Source of the DNA: Trichomonas vaginalis G3
Lineage: Eukaryota > Parabasalia > Trichomonadida > Trichomonadidae
Direction: 5' to 3'
NCBI RefSeq assembly: GCF_026262505.1
Contig: NC_067206.1
Coordinates: 17,195,319 to 17,259,318, forward strand
DNA length: 64,000 bases
In this document: one piece after another, positions 28,123-39,494 of the stretch
Position numbering within the stretch: the first letter of the stretch is position 1
Layout of the letters: the number at the start of each line of letters is the position of its first letter
The notes under the pieces: model-generated
The model's input: only the letters and a program-made list of their open reading frames with translations
Databases searched by the model: none
Told to the model about the DNA's origin: nothing
Program-made: the position numbers and the translations under genes

Positions 28123-28732
28123 ATGTCAAACATTGAGTTTGAAACAGTTAGAAAGATAGACAATGACACCAAAGTGGTTAGAATAGGTGATTTAAACGTA
28201 AGATACTCAAAGAAATACAACAAATATTCTTTGTCAGACATATATATCTCCATCTGAAAAGAAAACAAACCACTGGGTTAGAAATGCTTCAACTCAGAAA
28301 ATTTTGACAAGAAATCCTGAGCTTATGATATCGGTAAGATTCTATGGAACTGCAGCATATCTCATCGACAAAAGTCTTATACAATAGTTTTGTTATGGTT
28401 AGACCCAGTTGTTGGATATAACTTCATAACATATGGTTCATTCGATACGGAACGTTGCAGTGAAGGCTTACTTTACATCGTTCAGAAACCGAAGGACTTC
28501 AATACAAAGAGATATAAGATAGGAAGAACATATAATATAACTCAAAGATATGACAGTACAGTCAATAGAGTCAAGGTTGTGTTTGTTAATGATATGAGAG
28601 CTGCAGAAACAGAACTACTTGAAAAGTTGAGAAATGTATGGTGCTCCCATAAAAGGTAAAGAAACGTTTGAAGTAGATGAATAGATAAAGCTATAAAATT
28701 ATATTGACGAAGTTGCTGAAAAATACATGTAA
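28123..28732 (+). pseudogene. KilA-N plus T5orf172/GIY-YIG-like protein
   Basis: Begins MSNIEFETVRKIDNDTKVVR after the shared leader. The N-terminal region resembles KilA-N (HWVRNASTQKILTRNPEL). The C-terminal part, SEGLLYIVQKPKD, RYKIGRTYNITQRY and AAETELLEKLRN, is a T5orf172-type GIY-YIG-like module; KilA-N fused to such modules is known from large DNA viruses. Possibly a DNA-binding or nicking regulator. Broken, about three breaks. Confidence 0.55.
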
Positions 28733-28819
28733 AGCGTTTATTTTTGGTCTTTGTGAAAGTCAGAAAATAACGCTAATTTTTTTCTAACAAATTTTTTTAT
28801 TTTGTATGTAAAGACAGAT

Positions 28820-29660
28820 ATGTCAACAACAGAGAACACAAACAACAGTTATAGTCCATGAAGCTATAAATGAAGAATATGAGTGGGTTCAGTTTAACAA
28901 ACAACTCCGTCTCATTCGTTCGGTCAAAGACGATATGTACCAAATGCAAAGTATTTTGACAGCATGTTATGCTCCAGATACTAAGCTTCCTAAAGACTGG
29001 TTTAGGAACCAAAGCACACAAGAACTTTTGAGCGAAGCACAGCGAGACATACTTTTTTCTGAAAACAGTGAAGAACAGCGAGTAGATAAAAAACCCCAGT
29101 CGCCAAAACTCTATGAAAATCGTGAAAAATTGCCAAACGGTTTGAGAGGTTTATGTACATAGACTTCTTGTAAATGCTGTTGCAATGTGGGCTTCGCCTC
29201 GTTATGCTTGGTATATTTACAGACTTCTTGACGAAATTCATAGACAAGAACGTGAAGAGATGGAAAACAAGCTTGAAGCAAAAGACAAAAGCATTCAGAA
29301 AAGAATACCACGTTCGTACCAAAAGGTAAGGAAAAGAACTATAAGTATATGATTTATACTGAAGAGATGGAAAATGAAGAAGATAAAGATATGGTTATGT
29401 TGCATTTAGTCAGAAGAAACAACAAAAGCTTTTACGACCTTGCTAAGATTTACAAATCTGACAGAAATTGGTTCTATCGCGAAAACTTACCGATTTCAAT
29501 GACCCCAAATGAAGATGTGAAACAAATAGTTCAAGATACGTTACCTCAAACACACTATGATATGAAAGGTTGTACAATACTTACCTTCAAAGAAGACTTA
29601 CCGCTACTGAAAGAAAAAATAACAGAGTATTTTGACAACTTCAAACAAGTAGGGAGATGA
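28820..29660 (+). pseudogene. Third KilA-N-like gene of Maverick B
   Basis: Starts MSTTENTNN after a shortened shared leader. YNAL-free but KilA-N-like features follow: LIRSVKDDMYQMQSILTACY, and later VNAVAMWASPRYAWYIYRLL, which matches the C-terminal KilA-N helix pattern. A long charged C-terminal region (EREEMENKLEAKDKSI to FKEDLPLLKEKITEYF) is family-unassigned. Broken, about four breaks. It ends tail-to-tail against the ATPase. Confidence 0.5.
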
Positions 29661-29665
29661 ACCAT

Positions 29666-30539
29666 TATATTTTTATTGACTTTTACAATTTGAACTTTGT
29701 TCGCGTAGATATGAATTCTGAAAGAAGTATGAGGGTCTTGTCTGACTTTGTACTTCTCCCATAGTTCATGTCTGTCAAACTTACCTGCCATGGACTCTTT
29801 CATAAGTTCCATGAAATCGTCTTCGGACAATCCGGGGAAAAGTATAATGTCAGTAAGTATTCTTTTAACATCCTTACTTAAACTCTTTGCTGTCTGTACA
29901 CAAATGACAACTGAGATGTTAAAGTGTCTGAGCTTCTTAAGAATTCGACACATATTTGTTCTCTATTCTTTAACAAAGGATGAGAGGCGAACATCTAAGA
30001 TAAGAAGACATCTATGAGGGTAAGTCTTCCAATCGTAAGATTGCAATTTCTTCGAAATGTATTCTATCTCTTTCTGTTTGTTCTGAAGTGTTTCTTCTCT
30101 AATATTCTCTGCATTTCCTCATTTGGGTCTTTGAACTTAGAATTTATATACTCATTTATAGCATTATACTTCAAAAACTCTTCTTTGGTACTTCTTTATC
30201 CAATCTAACAACTCAGTATCCTTTATACATACTAACTTAGACTTCTTTATAATATCTTGAACGAATTGACGGTTTGGTCAAATTGACCAGAAGTCGAACA
30301 AATAACAACCAACTCATAGAATGGGTCTTCTCATCTGGTTCTTGTTGTTGTGCAGCCATTTTAAGATAAGTGAAAGTCTTACCAGACCCAGGTGGTGCAA
30401 TTAGACCTGTTATACCATTCTGAGCAAATAAGAACTTGTCATGTATAGGCTTTATCTGAGCATTTTCTAACTTCCTCTTGTTCTTGTTTAAAACATTCTC
30501 AAATTTTTTGTCAATGTCAGCAAACTTTTTTTCTAACAT
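29666..30539 (-). pseudogene. Packaging ATPase (FtsK/HerA type), Maverick B
   Basis: The Walker A GLIAPPGSGKTFTYL sits after a charged helical N-terminus (MLEKKFADIDKKFENV). The C-terminal part shows LRHFNISVVICVQTAKSL, the usual sensor/Walker B-adjacent strand, and ILFPGLSEDDFMELM. Polinton ATPases of this type are expected to pump DNA into capsids. The start codon is 36 nt from that of the divergent gene at 30576. Broken, about three breaks. Confidence 0.7.
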
Positions 30540-30575
30540 ATTTTTAGAAAAATTAAAATTTTTATCTTTTAGAAA

Positions 30576-31028
30576 ATGTCTAGCGATTTCGCTATCTATA
30601 TTCGAGACAAACTTTTTGACAGCAAAACATCTGTCGACCATAAAATCTTACATTGTGTCAACAAGAAAGGTGAATTTGTTCTAAAGTTCTGTTTCTGGGA
30701 ATATGACAAGAACCATAAAACATTACAAAGAGCAGTCTTAAAATTTGTCAATGACAGACTTGTTGACAGAGATGACGCCGATTGGAAAGATGAAGTCCAA
30801 CAAAAGTTCTTAGAATGCAAAGAAGACACATGCGCTGTTCTTGAAGATGAAATAGAAAACAGAATAGATGAGCTATTAAAGGACAAAGAACTTTTACATA
30901 AATATAGTTGCGCCAAATTTGACATAACTCCACCAGAAAAGAAGAAGAGAGAAAAGAAAGAAAAGAAAGTAGAAGAAGAGAAGAAAGAACCTGAACCAGT
31001 TCCAGAGAAAAAGAAATTTGACATGTAA
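30576..31028 (+). CDS. Hypothetical 150-aa charged protein
   Basis: Intact ORF MSSDFAIYIRDKLFDSKTSV. A globular N-terminal 100 residues has KGEFVLKFCFWEYDKNHKTL, then a strongly basic/acidic tail KKKREKKEKKVEEEKKEPEP. Divergent from the ATPase; converges on 31045-31460 with 16 nt between stops. Not recognised. Confidence 0.5.
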   Translation: MSSDFAIYIRDKLFDSKTSVDHKILHCVNKKGEFVLKFCFWEYDKNHKTLQRAVLKFVNDRLVDRDDADWKDEVQQKFLECKEDTCAVLEDEIENRIDELLKDKELLHKYSCAKFDITPPEKKKREKKEKKVEEEKKEPEPVPEKKKFDM

Positions 31029-31044
31029 AAATAAAATTTTATTT

Positions 31045-31460
31045 TTAGAACATTTCTGGGTCAATGTCAATGTTCTCTTCCTCTTTAGGAGTAAACACTG
31101 GCTTAGACTCTAAAATCTTTTTACCCAATTTACCTTGAACTTCTACAACTTTAGACTCATAATATTCATAGTCGTCTGTCTTCTTTGGTTCATAAGTATA
31201 ACAAGTTTGTATGCTTTGCCTTCTTTAAGTTTGAGAACCTTCTGTCAAAACTTTCTTTGACTGCTAACAAACCTTCTATGTCTAAGTCTTCAAATTTCGC
31301 AATTTTTAGTCACAATAGCAAACTTAACTGGTTCGATGTTCCAAACTTTGCTGAATGAAGACTTTTCAAAATGGTAGAAGTAAACATTCAAATATGTGAA
31401 TGGGTCTAGTTCTTCTTTAAGTCCTGACATGTACTTGTTTACTGAGATGAATTTCGTCAT
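31045..31460 (-). pseudogene. Hypothetical protein, Maverick B
   Basis: Begins MTKFISVNKYMSGLKEELDP, with DPFTYLNVYFYHFEKSSFSK and a C-terminus IDIDPEMF. Acidic and without known motifs. It lies between the helicase and the ATPase. Broken, about two breaks. Confidence 0.4.
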
Positions 31461-31594
31461 CTTTTCTATCGGATAAAAAATATTTTTTTTTAAATTTACT
31501 CAGAAAAATTTTTCTTTGTATATACACCATTCTGTACGTCTAAAAGACTTTTGACATTTGCCAAGAATGTACGTTTAGAAGCTGCCATATAAAC

Positions 31595-32731
31595 CTATTC
31601 TTGACAATATTGTTTATATTCATCATATAAAGACTTTTCATCTAAACACTCAAAGTCGCTTTTTTCTATGAACAGTTCATATACACTCTTGTTTGCTTCT
31701 AACAATGTTTGTCTCTCTTCAGTATGTGGAATTTGTCTTGGATTGAACTTAGAAATATCTAATGTCATGAAATATGAGAACAAGTGGTTGTAAAAGTCAG
31801 ATGTCAAAGTTTCTGCTAAGTCGTCAAAATATTCTGTATCTTGCATATGAGAATCTGACGTTCTGACAACTACATATCTTCTGTCAGAACTTTCTAACTT
31901 CATCGGAACAGCATTGTTTGAAACCATAATGAAGTTTGCAACATTTTCACAAACTCTTTGGTCTTTATACTTTCTTTCAACAACTCCAACTTTGTCTGTT
32001 ATAAGACTCTTCAAAGCATCTGAGTTCAAAACTTTTGTTGTATCTATACTTTGAAGTTCATTGCAAACTATAAGTTTCATATTCTCTATTGAGGAGTTAA
32101 ACTTGCCACAGATGTTTTCTAAGTTTGTCATATTCGGATTCGAATAACCTTCTAACAGTTTGCACAAAATATCTGTAAAGAAAGTATTCTTACCAGTTCC
32201 TTGTTTTCCAATTATAATGAGAGCAGTTTCATTTTTAGCACTTGGATGTTGTAAGATGTTTGCAAACCAACATAAGATATACTCATAAACCTTTTCGTTT
32301 CCATTGCATATAATTTCTTTGACATGGTCTAACCAAGCTTCTATAATATTTTCTTTCCATTCTACTTGTTCATATTTATATCCAGTGAAGATAGAATAGA
32401 AGTTTGGAGAAGGTGTATAGAACTTTATACCTCGAACTGAAAAATCTTCTAACTTTGACAATAAGATATCCCAAGCATCTAACATCTTCATGCCAACTTG
32501 TACGACTTTTATTTTCTTAAGTTTCTGTCTACATTCTTGTTCAGACACTATTGTTGCTCTTGGTTTGTTAAAGACAACATCCCATTCTTTCATGACATAA
32601 CATTCTGGGGCAGAGTCAACATAAATGACTAAACGTTTCAAATTCTCGACTGCTTTGTTATAGTCTCTAAATGGACACATATTTCTGAATGCTTGGAAGT
32701 CATAAAAATCTGAAACATCTATTCTGTACAT
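31595..32731 (-). CDS. SF3 (D5-like) helicase, Maverick B
   Basis: Intact 378-aa ORF. Walker A is IIGKQGTGKNTFFTD near residue 175, Walker B MKLIVCNELQS near 215, and motif C VANFIMVSNNAVP near 265, followed by the Arg-rich SSDRRYVVVR. These are hallmarks of viral superfamily 3 helicases. Unlike the gene at 54369 it lacks a primase-like N-terminal half. It would unwind element DNA for PolB. The start at 32731 follows TTTTTATAAAA-type promoter sequence. Confidence 0.8.
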   Translation of the reverse strand: MYRIDVSDFYDFQAFRNMCPFRDYNKAVENLKRLVIYVDSAPECYVMKEWDVVFNKPRATIVSEQECRQKLKKIKVVQVGMKMLDAWDILLSKLEDFSVRGIKFYTPSPNFYSIFTGYKYEQVEWKENIIEAWLDHVKEIICNGNEKVYEYILCWFANILQHPSAKNETALIIIGKQGTGKNTFFTDILCKLLEGYSNPNMTNLENICGKFNSSIENMKLIVCNELQSIDTTKVLNSDALKSLITDKVGVVERKYKDQRVCENVANFIMVSNNAVPMKLESSDRRYVVVRTSDSHMQDTEYFDDLAETLTSDFYNHLFSYFMTLDISKFNPRQIPHTEERQTLLEANKSVYELFIEKSDFECLDEKSLYDEYKQYCQE

Positions 32732-32761
32732 TTTTATAAAAATAAAAAAATAATATTTTTT

Positions 32762-33558
32762 TTATTCTTGACTTTGTTGTTCCATTTGTTGCATTTGTTG
32801 TTCTTGAGCTATTTGTTGTTGAAGTTGTTCTTGTAATACAATACTTTCACCAGTTGCATCTTCCAATTCGAAACTTTCTGCCGTCATTGACAAATACATA
32901 GGACATAAAAGTTTTACAGGAACAAAGTTTGCGTCAACTAATGTCAACGTTATACTTGCCAAAGTGTTTGAGTTCACTAAGGTTGAAAATTCTGCATTCA
33001 AATGAACAATAGGCAAACCAGCAGAGAAAGTATTGTTTATATACATAAGTATCTTTTGGTCATAATAGTTTCTGTCGACATTCGAATAACACTTTGAACC
33101 TAAGTTTGAAACAATATATAAGATTGGTGTGCTTAATGTCAATGGAATAGACATTCCTTGTATGACACCTTTTCCTTTATAGGAAACTGTTGGTAGTAAA
33201 AACCAGAAATAAGTTTTGTATTATAGCTCATATCGTTTATAGTAAACTCAGTCGGACATCCAAACATAATGAAACCTGCTCTAGTTGCAGCACATGTTAC
33301 ACCCGTACTTAAAGTATTAAATAAGTCAACAAAACCTGTTGGTGGTATATCTGAGTAAGTATCTTCAAAGGAGTATTTTTTACCATTCACAACAATAAAG
33401 TCTTCTGGTGTCAAAAGAGCAAAACAGGCTTTAGTCGTCATTGTGTTTAAGGTTAGTTTACAATATCGTCCTTGAGGACTTTGTAAGTTTGTTGTTATAG
33501 AATTATATGACTCAGGGTTTTTAGTCGTAATAGTATAAACCATTATGTCTTCTGCCAT
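32762..33558 (-). pseudogene. Minor capsid (penton-like) protein, Maverick B
   Basis: Beta-rich, about 265 codons. The N-terminal part has YCKLTLNTMTTKACFALLTP and TPEDFIVVNGKKYSF; the C-terminal part IVHLNAEFSTLVNSNTLASI, then a Gln-rich tail LQQQIAQEQQMQQMEQQ. Size, strand pattern and its place beside the major capsid gene fit a single-jelly-roll penton protein. Assigned by pattern and context. Broken, about one break. Confidence 0.45.
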
Positions 33559-33562
33559 TTAC

Positions 33563-34141
33563 TTAGCAAATAAATTTTAATGAAATGTTGTGGTCGTCAA
33601 ATATTTTGATAACGTCTGGGAAACTATATTTTAAGTTCAACGTTTCACCTCCTTTCATAACGTATATCTTGTCAATGGCATTATATGAAACACCACAGCA
33701 ACTAATGTCGGGTTCTATTTCTTTGATGTTTATATCGTCTGCCTCTGTCAAAAGTTTCAATAGTTCTTTCAAAACTTCATGAGGTGCAATGACATATGAG
33801 TTCACTTTTACAGGGTTGTGTTCGACCAAGTTTAACATTATACTTAAAGCTTGACAAATCTTCTCCTGAGTTTGAAGTTTGTCTTTCAGTTGTTGGTAGT
33901 CGTTTCGAATATCTGCAACAGAACTTAAGTCTCTGTTAACTTCAGGATATGTTGGTTCTTTTACAGGAACAATTGTTATACCATCTTCGTCTTCGTATGG
34001 TTTCCCCACTTCAACATCTCTGTCTTTGACATTGACAACAACACTTTGACTGTTTGTTTGAGTTGGTGAATTTAACTTCACATCTGCCACCGCCATTAAA
34101 CCTTTTGAAACACTTACGCTTCTATTTTTCGGAAATGACAT
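33563..34141 (-). CDS. SCCG-motif conserved protein, Maverick B
   Basis: The start at 34141 (MSFPKNRSVSVSKGLM) is chosen for its promoter. A proline/acidic linker precedes a coiled segment DYQQLKDKLQTQEKI and a C-terminal domain with EPDISCCGVSYNAIDKIYVM and SLKFIC. The C-terminal domain is shared with 60908-61552 in Maverick C, so it is a core gene of both families. Function unknown; it lies in the capsid cluster. Confidence 0.55.
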   Translation of the reverse strand: MSFPKNRSVSVSKGLMAVADVKLNSPTQTNSQSVVVNVKDRDVEVGKPYEDEDGITIVPVKEPTYPEVNRDLSSVADIRNDYQQLKDKLQTQEKICQALSIMLNLVEHNPVKVNSYVIAPHEVLKELLKLLTEADDINIKEIEPDISCCGVSYNAIDKIYVMKGGETLNLKYSFPDVIKIFDDHNISLKFIC

Positions 34142-34159
34142 TTTACTTAGAATAAAAAG
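34142..34159. promoter_or_regulatory. 18-nt bidirectional start region
   Basis: TTTACTTAGAATAAAAAG is the whole interval between the SCCG-gene start (minus) and the 81-aa gene start (plus). Confidence 0.5.
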
Positions 34160-34405
34160 ATGGACGTATTCGGATATCTTATTGAATTGAAGCAGAACAA
34201 AGTTTATACTCACAAACAATACAAATACATTGACAGAATAGTTCTTTACACAAACAATGGAAAATGTTATAGAATAGCAGTCTTTGCTGAACCAAAATAT
34301 TTTCATAAAGCAAAGAAAGTTGGTATAACTGAAATGGTGAAAGTTCTTGAAGCAGACAAAAATATAACTTCAAAACTGACGATATTACTAAAGGAAAGTT
34401 TATAA
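34160..34405 (+). CDS. Hypothetical 81-aa protein
   Basis: Intact ORF MDVFGYLIELKQNKVYTHKQ, Lys/Tyr-rich, with IAVFAEPKYFHKAKKVG. No domain is recognised. Occupies the same place relative to the SCCG gene as 60433-60911 does in Maverick C, but no sequence similarity is evident. Confidence 0.45.
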   Translation: MDVFGYLIELKQNKVYTHKQYKYIDRIVLYTNNGKCYRIAVFAEPKYFHKAKKVGITEMVKVLEADKNITSKLTILLKESL

Positions 34406-34471
34406 TACAATATTATGTCAAAACTGGCGTACTGTCAATATTTGACGGAGAGAAGTCAGTTCAAGAACAAC

Positions 34472-36078
34472 TTACTGACCTGCTGCCAAAATCTGCTCGA
34501 TGGAAGCTGTCGTTATGCCAATCTGAGGAGCCCCAGCAGGTTTCATCGAACGAATCTTCAAAAGAGCATCTTCCGTGAAAAGTGCTATTGGTTTTGTAAA
34601 CTTCTTTGCTTTCAATTCATCTGGACCGTCTCTGTCACCAGTATATTGTATTTGAACTGTACCAACAGTTGAAATACCACCCATAAAGTCTTCTGAGTCA
34701 GCAAATGGAATGCCAAGCCAAAAGTTTGAACGGTCTCCATTTGTATATTGAGTTTTTTGACCTCCTGTATGAGTCCATACTTTCACATATGGCATAATAG
34801 AACTTTGCATTTCAGGGTTAATGGTTGTTGTGAAGTTGTTGTTAAAGTTCATAGCATCTAATGTCAAGTTGTATGACCTCATATCCTCAACTGTAGAATA
34901 TTCTTCTCTTGGATAATATTTGCCATCTATGTTTATATGATATTTAATACCAGGGTTGTAGAAACAAGAATAGTCATTTATAGTTCGTCTGAACAGTACA
35001 AACATAGTATCTGCATGTTTCATTGCAGTTGTTAAAGCAATATCTGTTCTTGCACCTGCGGCTCCTGGATTTTGGTTTCCAACTTCACCTGCAAAGTCTT
35101 TGACAGATATTTGGTGTATAGGGAACATAAGTGGAACTGCAATATATTTGGCAGCTAAAGCATTTGAAATATCTGGGTCCAACATATAGACTGCAAGTCT
35201 GCTTTCTATTCTCTTGCATTCAAACTGTTCGCATGTGAACTTAACTGGGTCCCAAGCATTCCAGCAGCATTGAAATAATAGTTTACTTCATTGTTGAGTT
35301 TGAGAAACCAAAGTCTAAGTCAACTTTGTCTTTGCAAAATTCGGCGAATGACGTTTGATTTGTTCCCTTTACGTCTGTAATAGTGAATGGGTCTTGTGTT
35401 GGTGCAATGACTAAGTTATTTTTGCTTGGAGTAAGTTCGATAGAAATTTTTCCTGCCAGTTTGGCAAGTATCTTAAAAACCTGAAGATGAGGAAAGATGA
35501 CAAAGGAACTCTAAGTTTCAGTTTTACTTTAGTGGCAGCAGTTCCATCTGAACCAGAAAGGTTAACATAAACTCCTGGAACGTTAGGGTCAAGTCTTCTT
35601 ATTTTCTCAATAGTTGCATACTGGTCTGTTTGTTCTCTAGCTTGTGGTTGTACTGAGTTTCTCAAAGCGAACCATTCATAGTTTGCCCATGTTACTGTTT
35701 GAACTAAGTCAGAGTTAGAATATATCTTATATCCCATGAAAACTTCTGGAGCATATTGGTATCCGACATAGAAAATTCCATTGCAACCTTTCTTGTCAGA
35801 CAACTTGGCAGAAGGTTTTATTTCAATGTCTTGTTCCACGTATAAGAATGAGTTGTCAATAGAAATAATATGAAACCTGTCGCAAGCAATATCTACTGTT
35901 GTTGAAGAACCTTCTCCAAACTCACCTACGTTTCCATAAGAAACAGCAGTTGTATATTCGTAAGTTCCGGAACTATTTCTGACCTTCTAATGGCATTGTC
36001 GCATTCGTTATACCATTCGGAAACATTTCCGTTCATGGCATCCAAAACTGTTGGCGTTATATTCTGAGCGGCGTACAT
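34472..36078 (-). pseudogene. Major capsid protein, Maverick B
   Basis: About 535 codons, the size of a double-jelly-roll capsid protein. It starts MYAAQNITPTVLDAM. Beta-rich blocks include GIFYVGYQYAPEVFMGYKIY, SYNLTLDAMNFNNNFTTTIN and YTNGDRSNFWLGIPF; it ends SIEQILAAGQ. The position next to the penton-like gene and the overall architecture match Polinton capsid genes. The fold is inferred. Broken, about four breaks. Confidence 0.6.
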
Positions 36079-36110
36079 TTCATATGGGTAAAAATATAGA
36101 ATAGTTGGAT

Positions 36111-37995
36111 TTATATGTCATAATAGAACCCACTCGGACCAAGCTTTACTTTCTTCCTGACTGAGTTTTTAACTGAATCTTTAACTCTTTTTCCTTCATT
36201 GCCACTACTTTCACTAGATGAAGTTACTTCTTCACTACTTTCACTTTGTTCTACTCTTCTCTTCTTCTTTGGTGTCGCTTTTGGTAACTTGCCCTCTGCT
36301 TCAAGTTGTTAGCATCTTTGCCTCATGTTCACCTAGTATGTTGTAAATTTCCCATGTCCTTTTTGCCTTTGGGCTCTGGTCGCCCATCTCAGGTAACCTA
36401 TATCCTAGAAAGATTTTGTCATAGTTTGTATTTGAGTCTTCGCTTATTGTTTGCATGACTCTTTCCTGAGTTTCCGGTTCAAGCTCTTCAAACAGAGCTT
36501 GTCCATATGGAATAAGCTCGTTTCCAAATATATGTTTTTGTAGCCATTCTGGTTTTCTTTCCATGTACCAATAATATCTTTTGTGAATGGGAAAGCTTTT
36601 ACCCAATGTTTCAGTCTTGCGTCATTTATTTCTGTAGTTGGTTTTTATTTTGTCAAGGAACATGTTTTTCAATACTAACATTTCATTTGGTACTGTCCAT
36701 TTGAGTTTTCTTAAATATTCATCCCTTCTCAGTTCATTGTCTGCAAAGTAAGTTTTTATGACATTTTGCAAACTTTCGTTTGCAAGGTCATGTACAATAG
36801 GTTCTCTTCCTTCTCTCTCCCTAACTTTCTTTCTAAACTCTTCACCAAATATACCATCTCTATGGTTCTGTGTAGTTCTTTGAGATAAATGTTCTAGAAC
36901 GTCAGGTGTTATATTTCCCTCAGCCATGTTCATTTCATACTGGTCCAAAATATCTGCATCTTTCATATCTTTCAATGGCATTAAAGCTGCGCTGAAAATA
37001 CCCGTTATATCTGGTTCACCATTCACTTCCATTGCGTCTACAACTTCTTGGAATTGAGGTTGTAAGTTTATGAACCACCTATCCGGATTAGCTTTATGAC
37101 CCCATTTCATTGTAGTTCCATAGTCTGCAGAAACAAAAGTAGGTTTGTTTCCATATTGGTTAGGTTCTGAATGAACTTTAAACAATGTTTCATTTCTATA
37201 TGTTTTGTTGAAATTTAACCTTTTATTTTCACCGAGTTCAGCCAAAGATTGAACGTTATATGGTCGTAAGTAAAAAGGATTATTGTATTTGCGTACATTT
37301 TCTTTCAGTACTTCCATTCTATGCTGAATATTTTCATCTGATGTTGGAGTCTTTTGTATGTCGGCGAACATTTTTCGATATTCTTCTACTATGTCAGCCG
37401 AATTTTTCTTAGACTCTTGGAAAGATTCCATATTCTCCGCATACTCTTGTTGAGGGTCAAGATTTTTCGGCTGTTCCAAATCTTCATCTAGTTCTGTAAA
37501 GTTAGTTTCCAAAGGAGGGACTTGTTCGTTTCCTTCAGGCTCTTCTAGCTGTTGTTGCTGAACTATTTCTTCCATGTCTGGTTGTATCTGAACTTCTTCC
37601 TGTGGAGTTTCTTGTACCTCATCTGGTGGCATTTCATATATTCCGAGACCGTTTTTAACAAGTTCCCTATCTAAGTCATCCGGACTCATAAACCTTTCTT
37701 CTTTCGTTCCGTCTCTATTTTTTACGCGTTTCATGAAGAGAGTTGAATTATCATTTATCTCTGACACCAAATATCTCGGAGTAAATTCATTCATGTCATT
37801 TGGATGATATGCTATTAAATCATATCCCTTAGCGAGCTTGTATTTTCCAGGTTTGAGATTATATCCGATTTTATGCTGAGCCATAAAGCTAAATAGGTTC
37901 GGGTCAGTATTTCCTTCCTTGAACTTTCTAATAGCTTCTTTATATCTGTCACTAAAGTCAAGAGTATCTGGGTAACCATAATCTTCCTTAAGCAT
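36111..37995 (-). pseudogene. Large conserved structural-type protein, Maverick B
   Basis: Begins MLKEDYGYPDTLDFSDRYKE. A folded N-terminal part has KIGYNLKPGKYKLAKGYDLI and an acidic/Gln-rich linker. A conserved middle, SVSADYGTTMKWG-like with NPDRWFINLQPQF, and RYYWYMERKPEW precede a basic Ser-rich end KKKRRVEQSESSEEVTSSS. Family not recognised; lying upstream of the capsid gene it may be a virion or assembly protein. Broken, about two breaks. Confidence 0.45.
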
Positions 37996-37997
37996 TT

Positions 37998-38648
37998 TTA
38001 AGAATTCTTGGTTTCCTTGTTCTCTACTTCTTTTGTGTCTTTGCTCTGTTTGTGGTTGCTGTGCAGGGTTTTGAACTGTTGGTTGCTGTGCTGGTTGTGG
38101 AGGTGGTTGTTGTGCTGGTTTTGGTTGTGGTGCAGGTGCAGGGTTTTGAACTGTTGGTTGCTGTGCTGGATTTTGAACTGTTGGTTGTTGTTGTGGTGCT
38201 GGATTTTGAACTGTTGGTTGTTGTGTTGGTTTTGGTGCATGCCTGTGTCTGTGTCCATGTGACGATGTAAATGTTTAGGTAGTCCTGGTGCAGGTGCTTC
38301 TCTTGGAGGGTTTGGTGGTATATAAGTTCCACCAGCTGGCACATATGTTCCATCTGCAGCATAATGTCCTACCTGACTTTTCGTTCTTAAGAAAGCATTT
38401 ACTAGGTCTGTTTTGGTCTGTTGTAACTCTTTTTCTTGACTTTCCACAACAGTTGCTCTAACGGCGTCATAGGCACTTTGAACTGCCTGTCTCGTTGCTG
38501 CATCTGTTATTTTCGTCATATTTTGTGCTACTTCTCTTAACTCTTTGTCGAAACCTTCAGACTTCAGTTTCTTTCCAGATGAGAAGTCGTTCACTAGTTT
38601 CACCTTACTATGAAGAGCTTCGAAGGCATTCTTAAAGTCAGCATTCAT
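37998..38648 (-). pseudogene. Helical protein with low-complexity repeat tail
   Basis: The N-terminal 100 residues are helical (MNADFKNAFEALHSKVKLVN, ATRQAVQSAYDAVRAT); then comes YVPAGGTYIPPNPPREAP. The remainder is a 24-30-nt DNA repeat (38050-38240) that is open in all frames, reading His/Gln/Asn-rich in this frame. Repeat-length change is expected here. It lies directly upstream of, and perhaps belongs with, the gene at 36111-37995. Broken, about one break. Confidence 0.4.
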
Positions 38649-38741
38649 TAAAGCTTCATTTGAACTGTCTTCATCCGCTTGTATTTTTGTCCTTATTGAC
38701 CCTATAAGTTGGGCTGCTTTAGCGTTGGCTTGGGCATCTAA

Positions 38742-39494
38742 CTAGTCATTATTAGCTTTTATATATTCTGCGCTTTTCATTGCCTTTTGCATGGCTGCGT
38801 CGTTATTTTTACTTTCTTGTGCTAAGTTTTCATACTGTACGGTTTGGTTTTGCAACTGTAAAAGTTTTTCTGCCTTTACATTTGCTTCAACTTCTTTTTT
38901 ATACTCATCGCTATCCATATATGTCTTCAGGGCTTTTTGTTTTATCTCTTCATCTTTCAGTACTTTATATTGAGTAGTATGGTTTTTCAAATTTATAACA
39001 TCTTGTTCCATTTTTGCTACTTCTGCTGCTTTTTCTGACACTTTTTTCGCATATTCCTCTGTACTTAGTTCTTTCAGTTGTTCTTCTTTCTTCTTTTTCT
39101 CTACGTTTAACTCATTGAGTTTCTTTGTGTGTCTGTCATATTCTAGTTTCTTTTCGTTTTCACTTATTTGTTTCTGTATGTCTATGTTTGACTTTTTGAC
39201 ATCTGTTATTTGATTTTTGAGTGAACTCAAATTCATTTGACTTTGAGGGTTATAAGCTGTTCCGTCTGCAGCTCCACCATAGCCTGCCATTTTCGCTAAA
39301 AGTGCCGCTCTTAAACCTCCACTCTGTGCACCAATAACTCGGTTTAAAAGCATAGGGTTGCTTGACATTTGTTGCAACATAGTGGGGTCATTCATCATTT
39401 GTTGTTGCAACTGTTGTTGTGGTGTCAGTTTTACTATTGGATGTTTCAATGCTCCCTTCCTCTTACGTATATTCTTACGTAGCTTACGTGGCAT
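38742..39494 (-). CDS. Coiled-coil basic protein near right end of Maverick B
   Basis: 250-aa ORF starting MPRKLRKNIRKRKGALKHPI, a strongly basic N-terminus; then a Gln/Met-rich segment and a coiled coil from about residue 95 (NQITDVKKSNIDIQKQISEN to EVAKMEQDVINLKNHTT). It could bind DNA and organise the core. It is the gene closest to the right terminus. Not recognised. Confidence 0.5.
   Translation of the reverse strand: MPRKLRKNIRKRKGALKHPIVKLTPQQQLQQQMMNDPTMLQQMSSNPMLLNRVIGAQSGGLRAALLAKMAGYGGAADGTAYNPQSQMNLSSLKNQITDVKKSNIDIQKQISENEKKLEYDRHTKKLNELNVEKKKKEEQLKELSTEEYAKKVSEKAAEVAKMEQDVINLKNHTTQYKVLKDEEIKQKALKTYMDSDEYKKEVEANVKAEKLLQLQNQTVQYENLAQESKNNDAAMQKAMKSAEYIKANND

Noticed and set aside
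38024-38362. Thr/Asn-rich ORF
   Set aside because: Alternate frame of the 24-30-nt repeats; all frames are open there, so openness is no evidence.
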